Shown piece after piece: positions 33,459 through 43,619 of a stretch of 64,000 nt of DNA. Every line of letters begins with the position of its first letter. The first letter of the stretch is position 1. The stretch covers positions 1 to 64,000 of the forward strand of contig JAHEFG010000010.1 in the NCBI GenBank assembly GCA_024640305.1, read 5' to 3'. Source of the DNA: Gammaproteobacteria bacterium. GTDB taxonomy: Bacteria; Pseudomonadota; Gammaproteobacteria; Steroidobacterales; Woeseiaceae. The position numbers and the translations under genes were made by a program. The notes under the pieces are model-generated. The model did not search any database, was not told the origin of the DNA, and was given only the letters and a program-made list of their open reading frames with translations.

Positions 33459-34988
33459 CTACATACCAACAGCGGCACCTGCGCGATCGCTGGCCACTGT
33501 AAGCCCTTTGCGCTTCGCTTCGCGACGTTGCTTCGCGCCATCATTTCTGCGCCTTTCGATCTCATGCAGGTACTCATCGGTGACATCCCCTGTCACATAT
33601 TCGCCGGAGAAGCAGGAAGTATCAAACTCGGTTATTGATGAATTGTCGTGCCGCACCGAACGGATGAGGCCGTGCAGATCCTGGTAGATCAATCGATCGG
33701 CGCCGATGGCTTTCTCAATCTCCTCGATCGAGCGCCCATTCGCGATGAGCTCTTTGGCCGCGGGCATGTCGATGCCGTAAACATTGGGGTAGCGCACTGG
33801 CGGCGCGGCCGACGCAAAGTAGACGCGGCGAGCACCGGCTTCGCGCGCGAGCTTGATGATCTGCCGCGACGTCGTACCGCGCACAATAGAGTCGTCAACA
33901 AGAAGTACGTTTTTGTTTCGAAACTCGAGGTCGATTGCATTGAGCTTGTGGCGTACCGACTTCGCGCGCTCTTCCTGGCCCGGCATAATGAAGGTACGAC
34001 CAATATATCGGTTCTTGATGAAACCCTCGCGATACTTTACACCCAGGTGATTTGCAACCTGGACAGCCGACGTGCGGCTCGTGCTCGGAATAGGTATTAC
34101 GACATCGATGTCGTGGTCGGGAAAATCGCGAATTATCTTACCGGCCAGTTGTTCGCCCATGCGCAGCCGGGCTTTGTACACCGACAAATTATCCAGAATC
34201 GAATCGGGTCGCGCGAAATAAACAAATTCAAAGATGCATGGCGTGTGCCGAATCTCTTCTCGACTCTCACGACTGTGCAATGTGCCTGCGTTTTCTATGA
34301 AAATGGTTTCGCCCGGTTGTACATCGCGCAATCTTTCAAATTGCAAAACGTCGAGCGCTACACTTTCAGACGCGACCATGTAGTCGCTGCCCTCATCGGT
34401 CTTGCGCGCACCCAGTACGAGCGGTCGAATTCCGTTGGGGTCACGAAAAGCCACGATGCCGATACCGATAATCAAGGCGACAACTGCGTAGCCACCGGTA
34501 CAGCGTTGATGCACGGCCTCAACCGCATCGAAAATCTGCTCGGGCGTCGGCCGACCGTTCGCCCGACACTGCAATTCGTGGGCGAAAACGTTGAGCAACA
34601 CCTCGGAATCGGAACTCGTGCTCAAGTGACGGCGATCTTCTTTCGTCAGCAGTTCGGCAAGCTCATCGTAGTTCGTCAGGTTACCGTTGTGGCCCAGGCA
34701 AATACCGTAAGGCGAATTAACATAGAACGGTTGCGCTTCAGATGCGCGCGAGCCGCCGGCCGTCGGGTAACGAATGTGGCCTATGCCGACATTGCCGGTC
34801 AGGCGCAACATGTGGCGCTGGCGAAATACATCTCGAACCAGGCCATTGGCCTTGCGCTGGCGCAAGCCATCCTCGCCCCAGGTAACAATACCCGCGGCAT
34901 CCTGGCCGCGATGTTGCAACACGGTCAGTGCGTCGTAAATGCTCTGATTGACGGGCGAGTGACTGACGATTCCAACGAGGCCGCACAT
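33459..34988 (-). CDS. purF: Amidophosphoribosyltransferase
   Basis: First committed enzyme of purine synthesis: PRPP + glutamine to 5-phosphoribosylamine. 509 residues, with nucleophile Cys2 exposed after Met removal ([12 protein letters not shown]), a class II glutamine amidotransferase domain ([26 protein letters not shown]) and a phosphoribosyltransferase domain with the PRPP motif [17 protein letters not shown]. The CvpA gene is 5 bases upstream, as in many Gammaproteobacteria. AGGAC lies before ATG 34988. Confidence 0.98.
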   Translation of the reverse strand: MCGLVGIVSHSPVNQSIYDALTVLQHRGQDAAGIVTWGEDGLRQRKANGLVRDVFRQRHMLRLTGNVGIGHIRYPTAGGSRASEAQPFYVNSPYGICLGHNGNLTNYDELAELLTKEDRRHLSTSSDSEVLLNVFAHELQCRANGRPTPEQIFDAVEAVHQRCTGGYAVVALIIGIGIVAFRDPNGIRPLVLGARKTDEGSDYMVASESVALDVLQFERLRDVQPGETIFIENAGTLHSRESREEIRHTPCIFEFVYFARPDSILDNLSVYKARLRMGEQLAGKIIRDFPDHDIDVVIPIPSTSRTSAVQVANHLGVKYREGFIKNRYIGRTFIMPGQEERAKSVRHKLNAIDLEFRNKNVLLVDDSIVRGTTSRQIIKLAREAGARRVYFASAAPPVRYPNVYGIDMPAAKELIANGRSIEEIEKAIGADRLIYQDLHGLIRSVRHDNSSITEFDTSCFSGEYVTGDVTDEYLHEIERRRNDGAKQRREAKRKGLTVASDRAGAAVGM

Positions 34989-34993
34989 AGTCT

Positions 34994-35542
34994 CTAGGTC
35001 CTTTCGAGTTTCAGTATCTCAGTGAGAACATTGATATCCATTGTCTGGTCTGCTGCGTCCGGCGTCAGCATTTCGAAACCTTTTGGTCCCATGACCCTTA
35101 TCCAATCGGCGACGACCTCCAGTTGGGGAATCAGCCTCGACTCCTGCCACCATTGGTCCACGTCAAACCCGGCAAACTGCCCGCCAATGACGGCCAACGC
35201 TGCCAGCAAAATACCGCGAACCGTGCCAAATAATGCGCCGAAGAATCGATCCATACCGCTCATCACTGACATGCGTACGATTTTCGAGACGCCCCACCCC
35301 AGCAGCCCGCCAATAAACAGAACGACGACGAATACCAGGAATCGGCCAAACCACATCTGCGATGCCTCGGAGCTGATCCAGTCTTCGGATATGTTTCCGG
35401 CCTGCGGCCCGAAGTACATCGCAGCCCAGATCGCGGCCAGTAGCGCCGCGAAAGATATGGCCTCTTTGACGAATCCACGCATGACACCCACGATCACAGA
35501 GATGGAAATTGCGACAGCGATTAGAATGTCGATGATCGGCAT
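34994..35542 (-). CDS. cvpA: CvpA family membrane protein
   Basis: Inner-membrane protein of 182 residues with four predicted helices: [59 protein letters not shown] and [18 protein letters not shown]. The family was named for colicin V production but its usual place before purF is conserved and its role in envelope maintenance is not settled. ATG 35542 is chosen since the helix begins there; the longer frame to 35671 starts with a basic, low-quality leader inside the region before it. Confidence 0.92.
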   Translation of the reverse strand: MPIIDILIAVAISISVIVGVMRGFVKEAISFAALLAAIWAAMYFGPQAGNISEDWISSEASQMWFGRFLVFVVVLFIGGLLGWGVSKIVRMSVMSGMDRFFGALFGTVRGILLAALAVIGGQFAGFDVDQWWQESRLIPQLEVVADWIRVMGPKGFEMLTPDAADQTMDINVLTEILKLERT

Positions 35543-35597
35543 CGTAGGTGTCGGTTGCTCGGATGTGATCGGGTGGTTGGCTTGAGAGTCTAACAGA

Positions 35598-36179
35598 TTA
35601 TGGGTGAGGTACGACCTGGCCTTTTTGGCCGGCTTTTTGCAGTCGTGCGGCCATCGCCTCCGCACTTTCACGATCTTTTTGCGGCCCTACTCGCACACGA
35701 TGCAGCTGCCCGGAGCTCGTTGAGAGCTGGCTCAGGAATGCCGCAAACCCCTGCTTGCGTAACTCTGCCGCAAGCCGCTCCGCGTTTGCCTGGTCGCTGA
35801 AGCTGCCAAGCTGCACAGCCCACATACCGGTGCTCGAAGCATTGGCCGCCGGCTTTTCGGCTGCGGGCTTCGCCGGTTCCGGCTCCGGGTCTGGTGTTAC
35901 CGTTTCCGGCTCAGCTTGTTTTACGATCGCCTTCGGTGGTGGCTCCTGCTGTTGTTGTGCGGGTGCACTGCCAGCAGCGACCGGCACCGGGTCTTTTCGA
36001 TCCCGATCCAGCACAACCGTTTGTGACTTTTGTGCTGCCTGACCAGGCAGCGGCACGCGTTCGCTGACGATCTCGTCACCGCCAGGCGTACCGTCGAGAA
36101 ACACCGGCACAACCAATACGACGACGAGGACCAGTACAGCCGCGCCAATAATTCGTTCTTTCAATGCTCGTTCCATCAT
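35598..36179 (-). CDS. dedD: SPOR-domain cell division protein, DedD-like
   Basis: Single-pass inner-membrane protein of 193 residues: short cytosolic N-terminus (MMERALKERI), helix IIGAAVLVLVVVLVVPVFL, a Pro/Glu/Ala-rich periplasmic linker (about 70-115) and a C-terminal SPOR domain (WAVQLGSFSDQANAERLAAE, LHRVRVGPQKDRESAEAMAA). SPOR domains bind denuded glycan at the division septum. Its place between folC and cvpA matches dedD in Pseudomonas-like genomes. Confidence 0.92.
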   Translation of the reverse strand: MMERALKERIIGAAVLVLVVVLVVPVFLDGTPGGDEIVSERVPLPGQAAQKSQTVVLDRDRKDPVPVAAGSAPAQQQQEPPPKAIVKQAEPETVTPDPEPEPAKPAAEKPAANASSTGMWAVQLGSFSDQANAERLAAELRKQGFAAFLSQLSTSSGQLHRVRVGPQKDRESAEAMAARLQKAGQKGQVVPHP

Positions 36180-36181
36180 AA

Positions 36182-37462
36182 TCAGGGTCGCGAGTATAGC
36201 TCAGAGAGGACAGGGCCGACGACATAGAAAGAGCCCGTCACCAGAATTTGATCATCGTGCGACGCCAGTAACTGCGCCTCCTGTAACGCCTGCTGCGGAG
36301 GTCCGGCCGCCAGGCACGCCGAGCCCGAGATATTGGCGATCTGCCGGGCCAGTTCACCAGCGTCGATGGCTCTCGGACTGTCTGCCGTTGTGGCAATCCA
36401 GTGGTCCACATGGCCAAGCAGCGGGCTGACAATTCCGCTAACGTCCTTGTCATCGAGCACACCAATAACCACCACGGTTTTACCGTCACCCTGCTCCGCT
36501 GCAAGTGTCGTCGCCAACGCTGCTGCAGCTGCTGCATTGTGGGCAACATCCAGCAGGTATCGAGGTGTTCCCTCAATGCGCTGCATGCGTCCTGCGAGAC
36601 GCAAACCTGACAATGCATCGTTGACTGTATCTACCTGGAGTAAATCGCTGCGTCCTGCCGCTTTGAGCATCGCGAGGACTGCCGCGGCATTCTCCAGCTG
36701 ATGATCTCCGGGCAGCGCGGGCCTTCCCAGGTTCTCAAGTTGCTGCTGCGAATCACTCCACATCCAGCCGTCGCTCCCATGCAGCCAGTCGTAGTCCTGG
36801 CCGGCCACCAGCAAGCGCGCCCGTGTCGCCTGCGCTCGTTCAGCGATTGTTCGTGGCATCTTTCTCGAGCCAAATACGACAGGCTTGCCCCTGCGCATTA
36901 TCCCGGCCTTTTCCACGGCTATCGACTCTGTGTCCTCGCCAAGCCAGGCGCAATGATCCAGCGAAATATTGGTGATAATCCCAGCATCAGGCTCAATGGC
37001 ATTAACGGCATCGAGCCGTCCACCCATGCCGATTTCGAGAATCGCCGTATCCACGTTCGCTTCGGCAAATACGACCATTGCAGCCAGCGTGCCGTACTCG
37101 AAGTACGTTAGCGGCACGCTGCCGCGCAGTGCTTCAATACGTTCGAATGCCGCGACGATTTGTGCATCGCTTGCTTCACGGCCATTAATACGAATACGTT
37201 CGTTATAACGGATGATATGGGGAGAGGTGTAGCTACCGACGCAGGTCTCGTCGTGCCGCAATAGCGCTTCGAGCATCGCCACACAGGAACCTTTGCCGTT
37301 AGTGCCAGCCACGTGATACACGTTCTGCGGCCGTTGCAGCGCGAGTCGCTCGAGAACCTCGTTCACGCGATCCAGACCGAGATCGATCTCACGAGGTGAC
37401 AGTGTCTCGAGTCGGGCCAGCCAGTCAGGCAGAGGCAAAGTGGCCGGGCTCATCAGCGGCAT
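36182..37462 (-). CDS. folC: Dihydrofolate synthase / folylpolyglutamate synthase
   Basis: Bifunctional enzyme of 426 residues that adds glutamate to dihydropteroate and then to tetrahydrofolates. It has the Mur-ligase-type ATP site in VAGTNGKGSCVAMLEALLRH, the conserved YTSPHI, LEIGMGGRLDAVNAI, TNISLDHCAWLG and, in the C-terminal domain, LDVAHNAAAA. ATG 37462 overlaps the stop of accD by one base (TAATG); ATG 37453 is an alternative. The next gene, dedD, starts 2 bases after its stop. Confidence 0.97.
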   Translation of the reverse strand: MPLMSPATLPLPDWLARLETLSPREIDLGLDRVNEVLERLALQRPQNVYHVAGTNGKGSCVAMLEALLRHDETCVGSYTSPHIIRYNERIRINGREASDAQIVAAFERIEALRGSVPLTYFEYGTLAAMVVFAEANVDTAILEIGMGGRLDAVNAIEPDAGIITNISLDHCAWLGEDTESIAVEKAGIMRRGKPVVFGSRKMPRTIAERAQATRARLLVAGQDYDWLHGSDGWMWSDSQQQLENLGRPALPGDHQLENAAAVLAMLKAAGRSDLLQVDTVNDALSGLRLAGRMQRIEGTPRYLLDVAHNAAAAAALATTLAAEQGDGKTVVVIGVLDDKDVSGIVSPLLGHVDHWIATTADSPRAIDAGELARQIANISGSACLAAGPPQQALQEAQLLASHDDQILVTGSFYVVGPVLSELYSRP

Positions 37463-38328
37463 TACTTCTCGACAGGCGGCGGACGGTGTTCGAACTTCGC
37501 CAACAGATCAGCAACCTGGAAACGCATTTGGCGACGATCCACGATCATGTCGATCGCGCCGTGATCGAGAAGGAACTCGCTGCGTTGAAAACCTTCAGGC
37601 AGCTTCTGCCGGACAGTTTGCTCGATGACGCGGGGGCCGGCGAAGCCGATTAATGCATTGGGCTCAGCGATATTTACATCGCCGAGCATAGCCAGACTGG
37701 CCGATACTCCGCCGGTCGTCGGATCGGTAAGAACCGATATGTACGGTACGCGTTTAGCTCCAAGTTGCGCCAGAGCCGCCGATGTCTTGGCCATCTGCAA
37801 CAGGGAAAACAAGGCCTCCTGCATGCGGGCACCGCCGCTGGCGGCAAATGAAATGAGCGGCATTTTATTTTCAGTAGCGTAGTTTGCCGCGCGCGCGAAA
37901 CGCTCGCCCACAACAGAGCCCATGGAACCACCCATAAACCCGAACTCGAATGCGCAGACGACAACGGGACGACCGTGCAGAGTACCTGTCGCAGATACGA
38001 GAGCATCTTTTTCGCCGGTTTTCTTCTGCGCAATTGAGACTCGCTCGCGGTAACGCTTACTGTCGCGAAACTTCAGAGGATCCTGCGGCTCGAGCCCCGC
38101 CGACAACTCTTCCTGTGATTGCGGGTCGAGGAAAAAGTCGAGCCGTTGGCGAGCGCCAATACGCATGTGATGATTGCACTTCGGGCACACATGCAGATTG
38201 CGCTCCAGCTCATTTCGATACAGTTGCGCGTCGCATTTCTGGCACTTGATCCAGACGCCCTCAGGTACCGAGCGCGTGCGATTCTCGGTGCTTATGCGCG
38301 AGGGCATTAATTTTTCGAACCAGCTCAT
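37462..38328 (-). CDS. accD: Acetyl-CoA carboxylase carboxyltransferase subunit beta
   Basis: Beta subunit of the carboxyltransferase that forms malonyl-CoA for fatty acid synthesis; its partner AccA is not in the window. 288 residues with a zinc ribbon Cys29-x2-Cys32-x15-Cys48-x2-Cys51 (in KCQKCDAQ and VCPKCNHH) and the crotonase-like core ([56 protein letters not shown]). It starts 9 bases after truA. In Pseudomonas trpF lies between these two genes; here it does not. Confidence 0.97.
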   Translation of the reverse strand: MSWFEKLMPSRISTENRTRSVPEGVWIKCQKCDAQLYRNELERNLHVCPKCNHHMRIGARQRLDFFLDPQSQEELSAGLEPQDPLKFRDSKRYRERVSIAQKKTGEKDALVSATGTLHGRPVVVCAFEFGFMGGSMGSVVGERFARAANYATENKMPLISFAASGGARMQEALFSLLQMAKTSAALAQLGAKRVPYISVLTDPTTGGVSASLAMLGDVNIAEPNALIGFAGPRVIEQTVRQKLPEGFQRSEFLLDHGAIDMIVDRRQMRFQVADLLAKFEHRPPPVEK

Positions 38329-38337
38329 AAGCGCATC

Positions 38338-39114
38338 TTATCTCAATTTTGTGTTCGGGTCGGCTGGCAAATCGAACTCTTCAGGATAGGCAACAGAAAC
38401 CAGGGTCAGGCCATGCGGCGGCGCGGCGATACCGCCCATTTTTCGGTCCCTGCTCGCCAGTATTTCGGCCGCCCAAGCGGGCAATTCATCGCCCCGCCCT
38501 ATTGTCACCAACGTACCGGTGATGTTACGAACCATATGTTGCAGAAACGCATTTGCCGTCACTTCCAGCTCTATCCACGGGCCCCGTTGGGTGAGAGATA
38601 TATGCGAAATCTTGCGTACCGCCGTCGATGCCTGGCAAGCGGCTGCCCGAAACCCAGAGAAGTCGTGTTCACCGAGCAAAAACGTTGCGGCTTCCTGCAT
38701 CGAGTCCAGGTCGAGAGCATCGTATACCCACCAGGCACGATTGCGATGCAGCGCCGAGCGTTCGAAGCGATTGAGGATCAGGTAACGATAGCTGCGAGCG
38801 ACGGCCGAGAATCGCGCATGAAAGTTGTCACTTACCGGCTGAACCCACGTTACATTGACATCGTCAGGAAGGTTGCTGTTCGCACCCAGCAACCATCCCC
38901 GGCTGCTGCGCTCGCTTTTTGTGTCGAAATGCACAACCTGGCCCGAAGCGTGCACGCCAGTATCCGTTCGACCGGCGCAGATGATCTCGACAGGTTCATT
39001 AGCGACTTTGCTGAGTGCCTGTTCGATGCGCTCCTGTACTCCGACACCTGTACGCTGTCGTTGCCAGCCGTTGTATGCCGTCCCGTCGTACTCGATGCCA
39101 AGCGCGATTCGCAT
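38338..39114 (-). CDS. truA: tRNA pseudouridine(38-40) synthase
   Basis: Makes pseudouridine at positions 38, 39 and 40 of the tRNA anticodon arm. 258 residues. The catalytic Asp is in ICAGRTDTGVHASGQVVHFD. Other conserved blocks are IALGIEYDGTAYNGWQRQ at the start, FHARFSAVARSYRYLILNR, and FLQHMVRNITGTLVTIGRG near the end. It sits between fimV (42 bases upstream) and accD. Confidence 0.97.
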   Translation of the reverse strand: MRIALGIEYDGTAYNGWQRQRTGVGVQERIEQALSKVANEPVEIICAGRTDTGVHASGQVVHFDTKSERSSRGWLLGANSNLPDDVNVTWVQPVSDNFHARFSAVARSYRYLILNRFERSALHRNRAWWVYDALDLDSMQEAATFLLGEHDFSGFRAAACQASTAVRKISHISLTQRGPWIELEVTANAFLQHMVRNITGTLVTIGRGDELPAWAAEILASRDRKMGGIAAPPHGLTLVSVAYPEEFDLPADPNTKLR

Positions 39115-39156
39115 GCGGGGATAGCGGCCGCCGAGCCTACGGCAGCCTGGGCATTA

Positions 39157-42100
39157 TTAGCTCGGCAAGGAGTCCAGGAGTTGCTGGGCCTGCTGCCGCT
39201 GACCTTCGTCTCCTTCGTCAAGGACCTCCTCGAGGATAGAACGAGCACCACCCGGGTCGCCCATGTCGACATAGGCCCGCGCCAAATCCAGTTTGGTTCC
39301 GACCTCAGTCATCGTGCGCGCATCGTGCAGGTCTTCGCTCATGTCTTCGGGGCCTAACGACAACGTTTCAGCTTCTTCTTCCGGCGCAATTGCCGGGCGC
39401 GGCTGCTCTACTGTCGCATCGTCACGTATTTGCTCAATCGTATCGCCCGCCTGTTCGCTGACCTTTAAGGCCGCAGTCAGGTCATCGAGATCCAGGTCAA
39501 CATCCGTGCTGGCAACAGCCGGTAGTTCGCCGGTTTCGTCGAGGTTCACGTTGCCCGTGAAGACATCCTTCGGCAGTGCCTCGGTCTTGGCAAAATCAAA
39601 GTCCCCTTCACCTTCATCGTCATCGAGGCTCGCGAGCAGCGTCGCCGCATCATCGGCAAGTTCTTCAGGTGTGTCGTCATCGCCGTAACCTGGCGCAAGC
39701 ATGGTTGCGTCTTCGTCAGAGAGGGTTTCACCGGCGTCGGCTGCCGTTTCGACGGCGAAATCTTCGCTTAGGACCTGCGTTACGCCAGTTGCGTCGAGCA
39801 GGGCCTCATCCAGCGCCGCGCTGATCCCGGTTGCATCGCCGAGCGCCTCATTGATTCCGGTTTCATCACCGAGCGTCTCCTGCATACCCGTGTCGTTCGG
39901 ATCGATTTCGGGATTCTTGCCGGTGACGTCAGCCAGATCGTCGAGTGCCCGGTTTATGCCTGTGTCTGACAGAGCCGGGTTTTCGCCGGTCACATCGAGA
40001 TCATCGAACGACGCCAGCTCGGTCTCGGCCAGGCTATCGACATCCAGACCAAGGTCATCGAGGTTAATCTCTGCGGTCTGGTCAGCGCTTTCTACCGCAT
40101 CGTCCGTGGTGCCTTCCAACGAAGGCAGTTCCGCGGTACCGGTAAGCACATCGAACTGCTGCTCGATGGTTGGCGTTTCCACAGTTGAGTCCGGAGACGG
40201 CATTTCAGCTGTTTCCTCAACTGACGGCATTTCCGCTGTCAGGTCGAAATCCGGCGCTGCAACAGCCGAGCTTTCAACCGTTGCTTCTTCCTCGTCGACA
40301 ACCTCGGTTGCGTCATCGTCAAACAGGAAGTCCATGCCATCGTCTTCTGCGGGCTCAGATTCGCTATCGCCCGAGCCAAGATCAACGATATCGCTCGAGC
40401 CGGAATCGTCGATGAACTCCATATCGAGCGCGCCGGTCTCATCAGATTCCGCGTCAAAGGACAGGTCGACTGCCTTCGTCGCGCCAGCTGCACTGGCGCC
40501 GGCAAAGAGCGCGTCATCTCCTGCTATCTGCTGGCCCATGATGACGATCTTGTCCCAATCTTCACTTGCGCCATCGCCAACAGCGGCATTAAGACGGCCC
40601 GCCGCATCAACAAAAGCATCGCGGTTACCCCAGACAAAATAGATTTCGCAGAGCTTCGTCAGCAGATCCTGATTTTGCGGCTCGATCTCCAACGCACCGT
40701 TAACCAGGTCGGCAGCCTGATCGTAAAGACCATAGGCCATATGGAAATCGGCCTCAGCTATTGGATCGGACTGATCAAGGTTGATCGCCGTTTCACTACT
40801 GAACGTATCTTCGAGCGAATCGAACGAGCCTGTCGGATCTTTCGCTTCTACCGACGCCACCGGTGGCTCCGCCGGTGCTTCTACGAAGTCTGGAGCCGGC
40901 ACGTCCATGGTCTCATCGTCGAGAGGCCGGATACCGGACTCCTGCTCGACAACCATAATCGACTCATCATCGCGAACTGGTGCGCGCAGCGTTGCCGTCG
41001 CAGCACCTTCCTCGGCGCCCATATCGTCTGAATCGAGAGACCGCCAGGTGTCCGTACCTTCGTCATCGTCACGTCCGCGACGCATGAACCAGAACAGCAA
41101 GCCACCGACGACCACAATGGCACCTATAATTATTGCCCAGATGCTTGTCAGCGCGGCTATAGCCTTTTCGACGAGACTCGGCTCCGAACGCGTCGGCCTG
41201 CGGATAATGTCGCTGCTCGCCGCATCTGCAGCCGCTGCGTCCGGCTCGCCGGCTGCGTCATCAGCCACAACATCGTCCGTCGCTACATCACCATCAGCGA
41301 ACAGGTCTGCATCATCGACGGCATCCGCGTCATCAACCACCGTGTCGTCGACGGGCGGCTCGTATATTTCACCTCGAATACGTGCAAGCTCTTCGCGCAA
41401 TGCTGCAAGTTCGTTGTCCCGAATTTCGATCAGAGACTGTTGTTGCGGCACATCGGCAGCTTCAAGCTCGTCGATGCGCTGCTCAATCTCGTCTTCACGA
41501 GTCAACGGCTCGTCATCGTAGGTAGTATCGCTATCAGCGCCGTAGGTGTCGCCAGAATAATCTTCATCGGGCGGCACAAGGGTCAGGTTGGGACGAGCTG
41601 TTGTATCAGCAACAGCTGGCGCAGCAGTGCTTCCACTCCAGATGGCGTGCTGGCGCTGTGCTTCTGCCAGAGCCTCGCCACGGTTAATGCGAATAATTTC
41701 GTCTGCGCTTGGAATACGCAGCGACGCACCCGCTCTGAGGAAATTGATGTTGCCGCCAAATGCAGCAGGGTTCGCCTCAAAAATCGCCAGCATCGTCTGG
41801 TTCATCGTCAGGCGACCATCGGGACGTACTCGTGAGGCTATGCCCCACAGTGTTTCGCTGCGCGCGACTGTGTAAGCACCACCCGTCGTCGTGTCGTACG
41901 GCGACTCATCACGCATCGGTTGTGGTTCTTGTTCTGGCAGCGAACGTTCGGGAGCAGGCGCTGCCTGCCGCGTCGGAGCTGGTTGTGGAGCGGCGCGCTG
42001 CGGCGCGGGTGCCGGGCGTCTGATCTGGCCACTATCTGTCGGCGTGGCACGACTTGGTGCCTGTACTGCTGGTGCGGTTTCGGCTGCCGGTGGCGCAAAC

Positions 42101-42495
42101 GTCGGTGGATCGAGAAGCACGGTGTACTCGCGCAACAGCCTGCCACGTGACCATGTCGCCTCAACAAGGAAGGTCAGGAATGGTTCGGCCATTGGCGTGG
42201 CAGAACGAATTTCTACAACGTTGCCGTCGGCACGCCCACTGCGGACGACTTGAAACAGGATATCTTGCAGATAGAACGGGCGGTCCAGGCCATACCGTTC
42301 GAATGTATCAGCCGACGCCATGGCAATCTTGAGATTGTCCAGTTCGTCAGGAGTGGCCGACAGCAATTCAATTTCCGCACGCAACGGCTCGTTGAGTGCA
42401 GACTGCAGTCGAATATCTCCCAGGCCCAGAGCCCAGACCTGGCTCGACATCAGGATGACAAGCGCAAGTGAAATTCGAGACAGTCGTCGCGACAT
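39157..42495 (-). CDS. fimV: FimV/HubP polar hub protein, 1112 residues
   Basis: Large polar-organising inner-membrane protein that in Pseudomonas supports type IV pilus function and in Vibrio (HubP) places polar machinery. Order: signal peptide (LALVILMSSQVWALG), FimV N-terminal domain (GLGDIRLQSALNEPLRAEIE, FLVEATWSRGRLLREYTVLL), Pro/Ala-rich linker, LysM motif (YTVARSETLWGIASRVRPDG), coiled coil (EQRIDELEAADVPQQQSLIE and beyond), helix AIIIGAIVVVGGLLFWFMRR, then a very acidic cytosolic part of some 550 residues with internal repeats (DTGIN, TAEMP, TGKNP) and TPR-like ends (LARAYVDMGDPGGARSILEE). GGAG nine bases before ATG 42495. Gene order matches Pseudomonas. Confidence 0.95.
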   Translation of the reverse strand: MSRRLSRISLALVILMSSQVWALGLGDIRLQSALNEPLRAEIELLSATPDELDNLKIAMASADTFERYGLDRPFYLQDILFQVVRSGRADGNVVEIRSATPMAEPFLTFLVEATWSRGRLLREYTVLLDPPTFAPPAAETAPAVQAPSRATPTDSGQIRRPAPAPQRAAPQPAPTRQAAPAPERSLPEQEPQPMRDESPYDTTTGGAYTVARSETLWGIASRVRPDGRLTMNQTMLAIFEANPAAFGGNINFLRAGASLRIPSADEIIRINRGEALAEAQRQHAIWSGSTAAPAVADTTARPNLTLVPPDEDYSGDTYGADSDTTYDDEPLTREDEIEQRIDELEAADVPQQQSLIEIRDNELAALREELARIRGEIYEPPVDDTVVDDADAVDDADLFADGDVATDDVVADDAAGEPDAAAADAASSDIIRRPTRSEPSLVEKAIAALTSIWAIIIGAIVVVGGLLFWFMRRGRDDDEGTDTWRSLDSDDMGAEEGAATATLRAPVRDDESIMVVEQESGIRPLDDETMDVPAPDFVEAPAEPPVASVEAKDPTGSFDSLEDTFSSETAINLDQSDPIAEADFHMAYGLYDQAADLVNGALEIEPQNQDLLTKLCEIYFVWGNRDAFVDAAGRLNAAVGDGASEDWDKIVIMGQQIAGDDALFAGASAAGATKAVDLSFDAESDETGALDMEFIDDSGSSDIVDLGSGDSESEPAEDDGMDFLFDDDATEVVDEEEATVESSAVAAPDFDLTAEMPSVEETAEMPSPDSTVETPTIEQQFDVLTGTAELPSLEGTTDDAVESADQTAEINLDDLGLDVDSLAETELASFDDLDVTGENPALSDTGINRALDDLADVTGKNPEIDPNDTGMQETLGDETGINEALGDATGISAALDEALLDATGVTQVLSEDFAVETAADAGETLSDEDATMLAPGYGDDDTPEELADDAATLLASLDDDEGEGDFDFAKTEALPKDVFTGNVNLDETGELPAVASTDVDLDLDDLTAALKVSEQAGDTIEQIRDDATVEQPRPAIAPEEEAETLSLGPEDMSEDLHDARTMTEVGTKLDLARAYVDMGDPGGARSILEEVLDEGDEGQRQQAQQLLDSLPS

Positions 42496-42596
42496 AGTTT
42501 TTATCTCCGGATCCCTGTAATGCCCCGTAAACGGCGCCTTCAGGAGCCACTTCTTGGCTGGCTGACCGCGTTTAACATATGGTGTCGAACTATAGC

Positions 42597-43619
42597 TTAT
42601 AAATGGATTTTCGCCAATATTTCAGCAATTTGGACGCTATTTAGAGCCGCGCCCTTACGTATGTTGTCCGAGACTACCCAGAGATTGATACCACGTGGGT
42701 GAGAAATATCCTCTCGGACCCGGCCAACGTAGACCGGGTCGGTGCCCGAGCTTTCTGTCACTGCTGTCGGATATTCACCGGTTTTTACGCCGTCAAGCAG
42801 CGTTACGCCCGGTGCATTCCTGAGCAAATCACACACTTTCTCCGCCGTGATCTTCTCTTTGGTTTCAACATGTACAGCCTCGGAATGGCCATAGAAAACC
42901 GGTACGCGCACGGCTGTTGGATTTACGAGGATTTTCTGGTCGCCAAATATTTTGCGCGTTTCCCACACCATCTTCATTTCTTCCCTGGTGTAGCGATTGT
43001 CCTGGAACACATCGATTTGCGGGATTGCGTTGAACGCAATTTGCTTCGCATCACCTTTGAGCTCGAGTGGACGACCATTTAGCAAGCATGCCGTTTGTCG
43101 CACTAATTCTTCGACGGCACTTTTGCCCGCCCCGGAAACTGCCTGGTATGTAGCGACATTGATTCGCTCGATGCCGACTGCGTCGTAAATGGGTTTCAGG
43201 GCGACAACCATCTGGATAGTCGAGCAATTCGGGTTCGCAATGATGCCTCGACTCTCGTACGCTGCGATGGCATCGGGATTCACTTCGGGCACGACAAGCG
43301 GGATATCGTCGTCATAACGAAAGTGAGAAGTGTTATCGATGACCACGCAGCCGGCCGCAGCCGCCTTCGGCGCATATTCTTCTGACACAGAGCCACCTGC
43401 AGAGAACAGCGCGATCTGTGCTTTCGAAAAATCGAAATCGGCAAGATTATCGACCGCCAGATCACGATTGCGGTAGCTGACCGTCTTGCCGATCGAACGC
43501 TCGCTGGCGAGTGCATACACGGTGCCTACCGGGAATTTCCGTTCAGTAAGAATTTCCAGCATCGATTCACCGACGGCACCGGTGGCGCCGACGACGGCAA
43601 TATCAAATTTGCGTGTCAT
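42597..43619 (-). CDS. asd: Aspartate-semialdehyde dehydrogenase
   Basis: Makes aspartate semialdehyde for lysine/DAP, threonine and methionine synthesis. 340 residues with the NADP-binding start [20 protein letters not shown], the catalytic Cys in [16 protein letters not shown] and the substrate-binding region [20 protein letters not shown]. It overlaps the stop of aroC by four bases (ATGA). fimV follows after 101 bases. Confidence 0.97.
   Translation of the reverse strand: MTRKFDIAVVGATGAVGESMLEILTERKFPVGTVYALASERSIGKTVSYRNRDLAVDNLADFDFSKAQIALFSAGGSVSEEYAPKAAAAGCVVIDNTSHFRYDDDIPLVVPEVNPDAIAAYESRGIIANPNCSTIQMVVALKPIYDAVGIERINVATYQAVSGAGKSAVEELVRQTACLLNGRPLELKGDAKQIAFNAIPQIDVFQDNRYTREEMKMVWETRKIFGDQKILVNPTAVRVPVFYGHSEAVHVETKEKITAEKVCDLLRNAPGVTLLDGVKTGEYPTAVTESSGTDPVYVGRVREDISHPRGINLWVVSDNIRKGAALNSVQIAEILAKIHL

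Noticed and set aside
33648-34997. 449-codon open frame antisense to purF
   Set aside because: It mirrors the well-conserved purF coding frame; no ribosome site, no recognisable domain.
38413-39357. 314-codon open frame antisense to truA and the end of fimV
   Set aside because: Crosses two real genes in opposite sense, with low-complexity composition that reflects their codon bias.
39701-40642. 313-codon Ser-rich open frame antisense to fimV
   Set aside because: The Ser-rich translation is the mirror of Asp/Glu/Ala codons in the acidic FimV tail.
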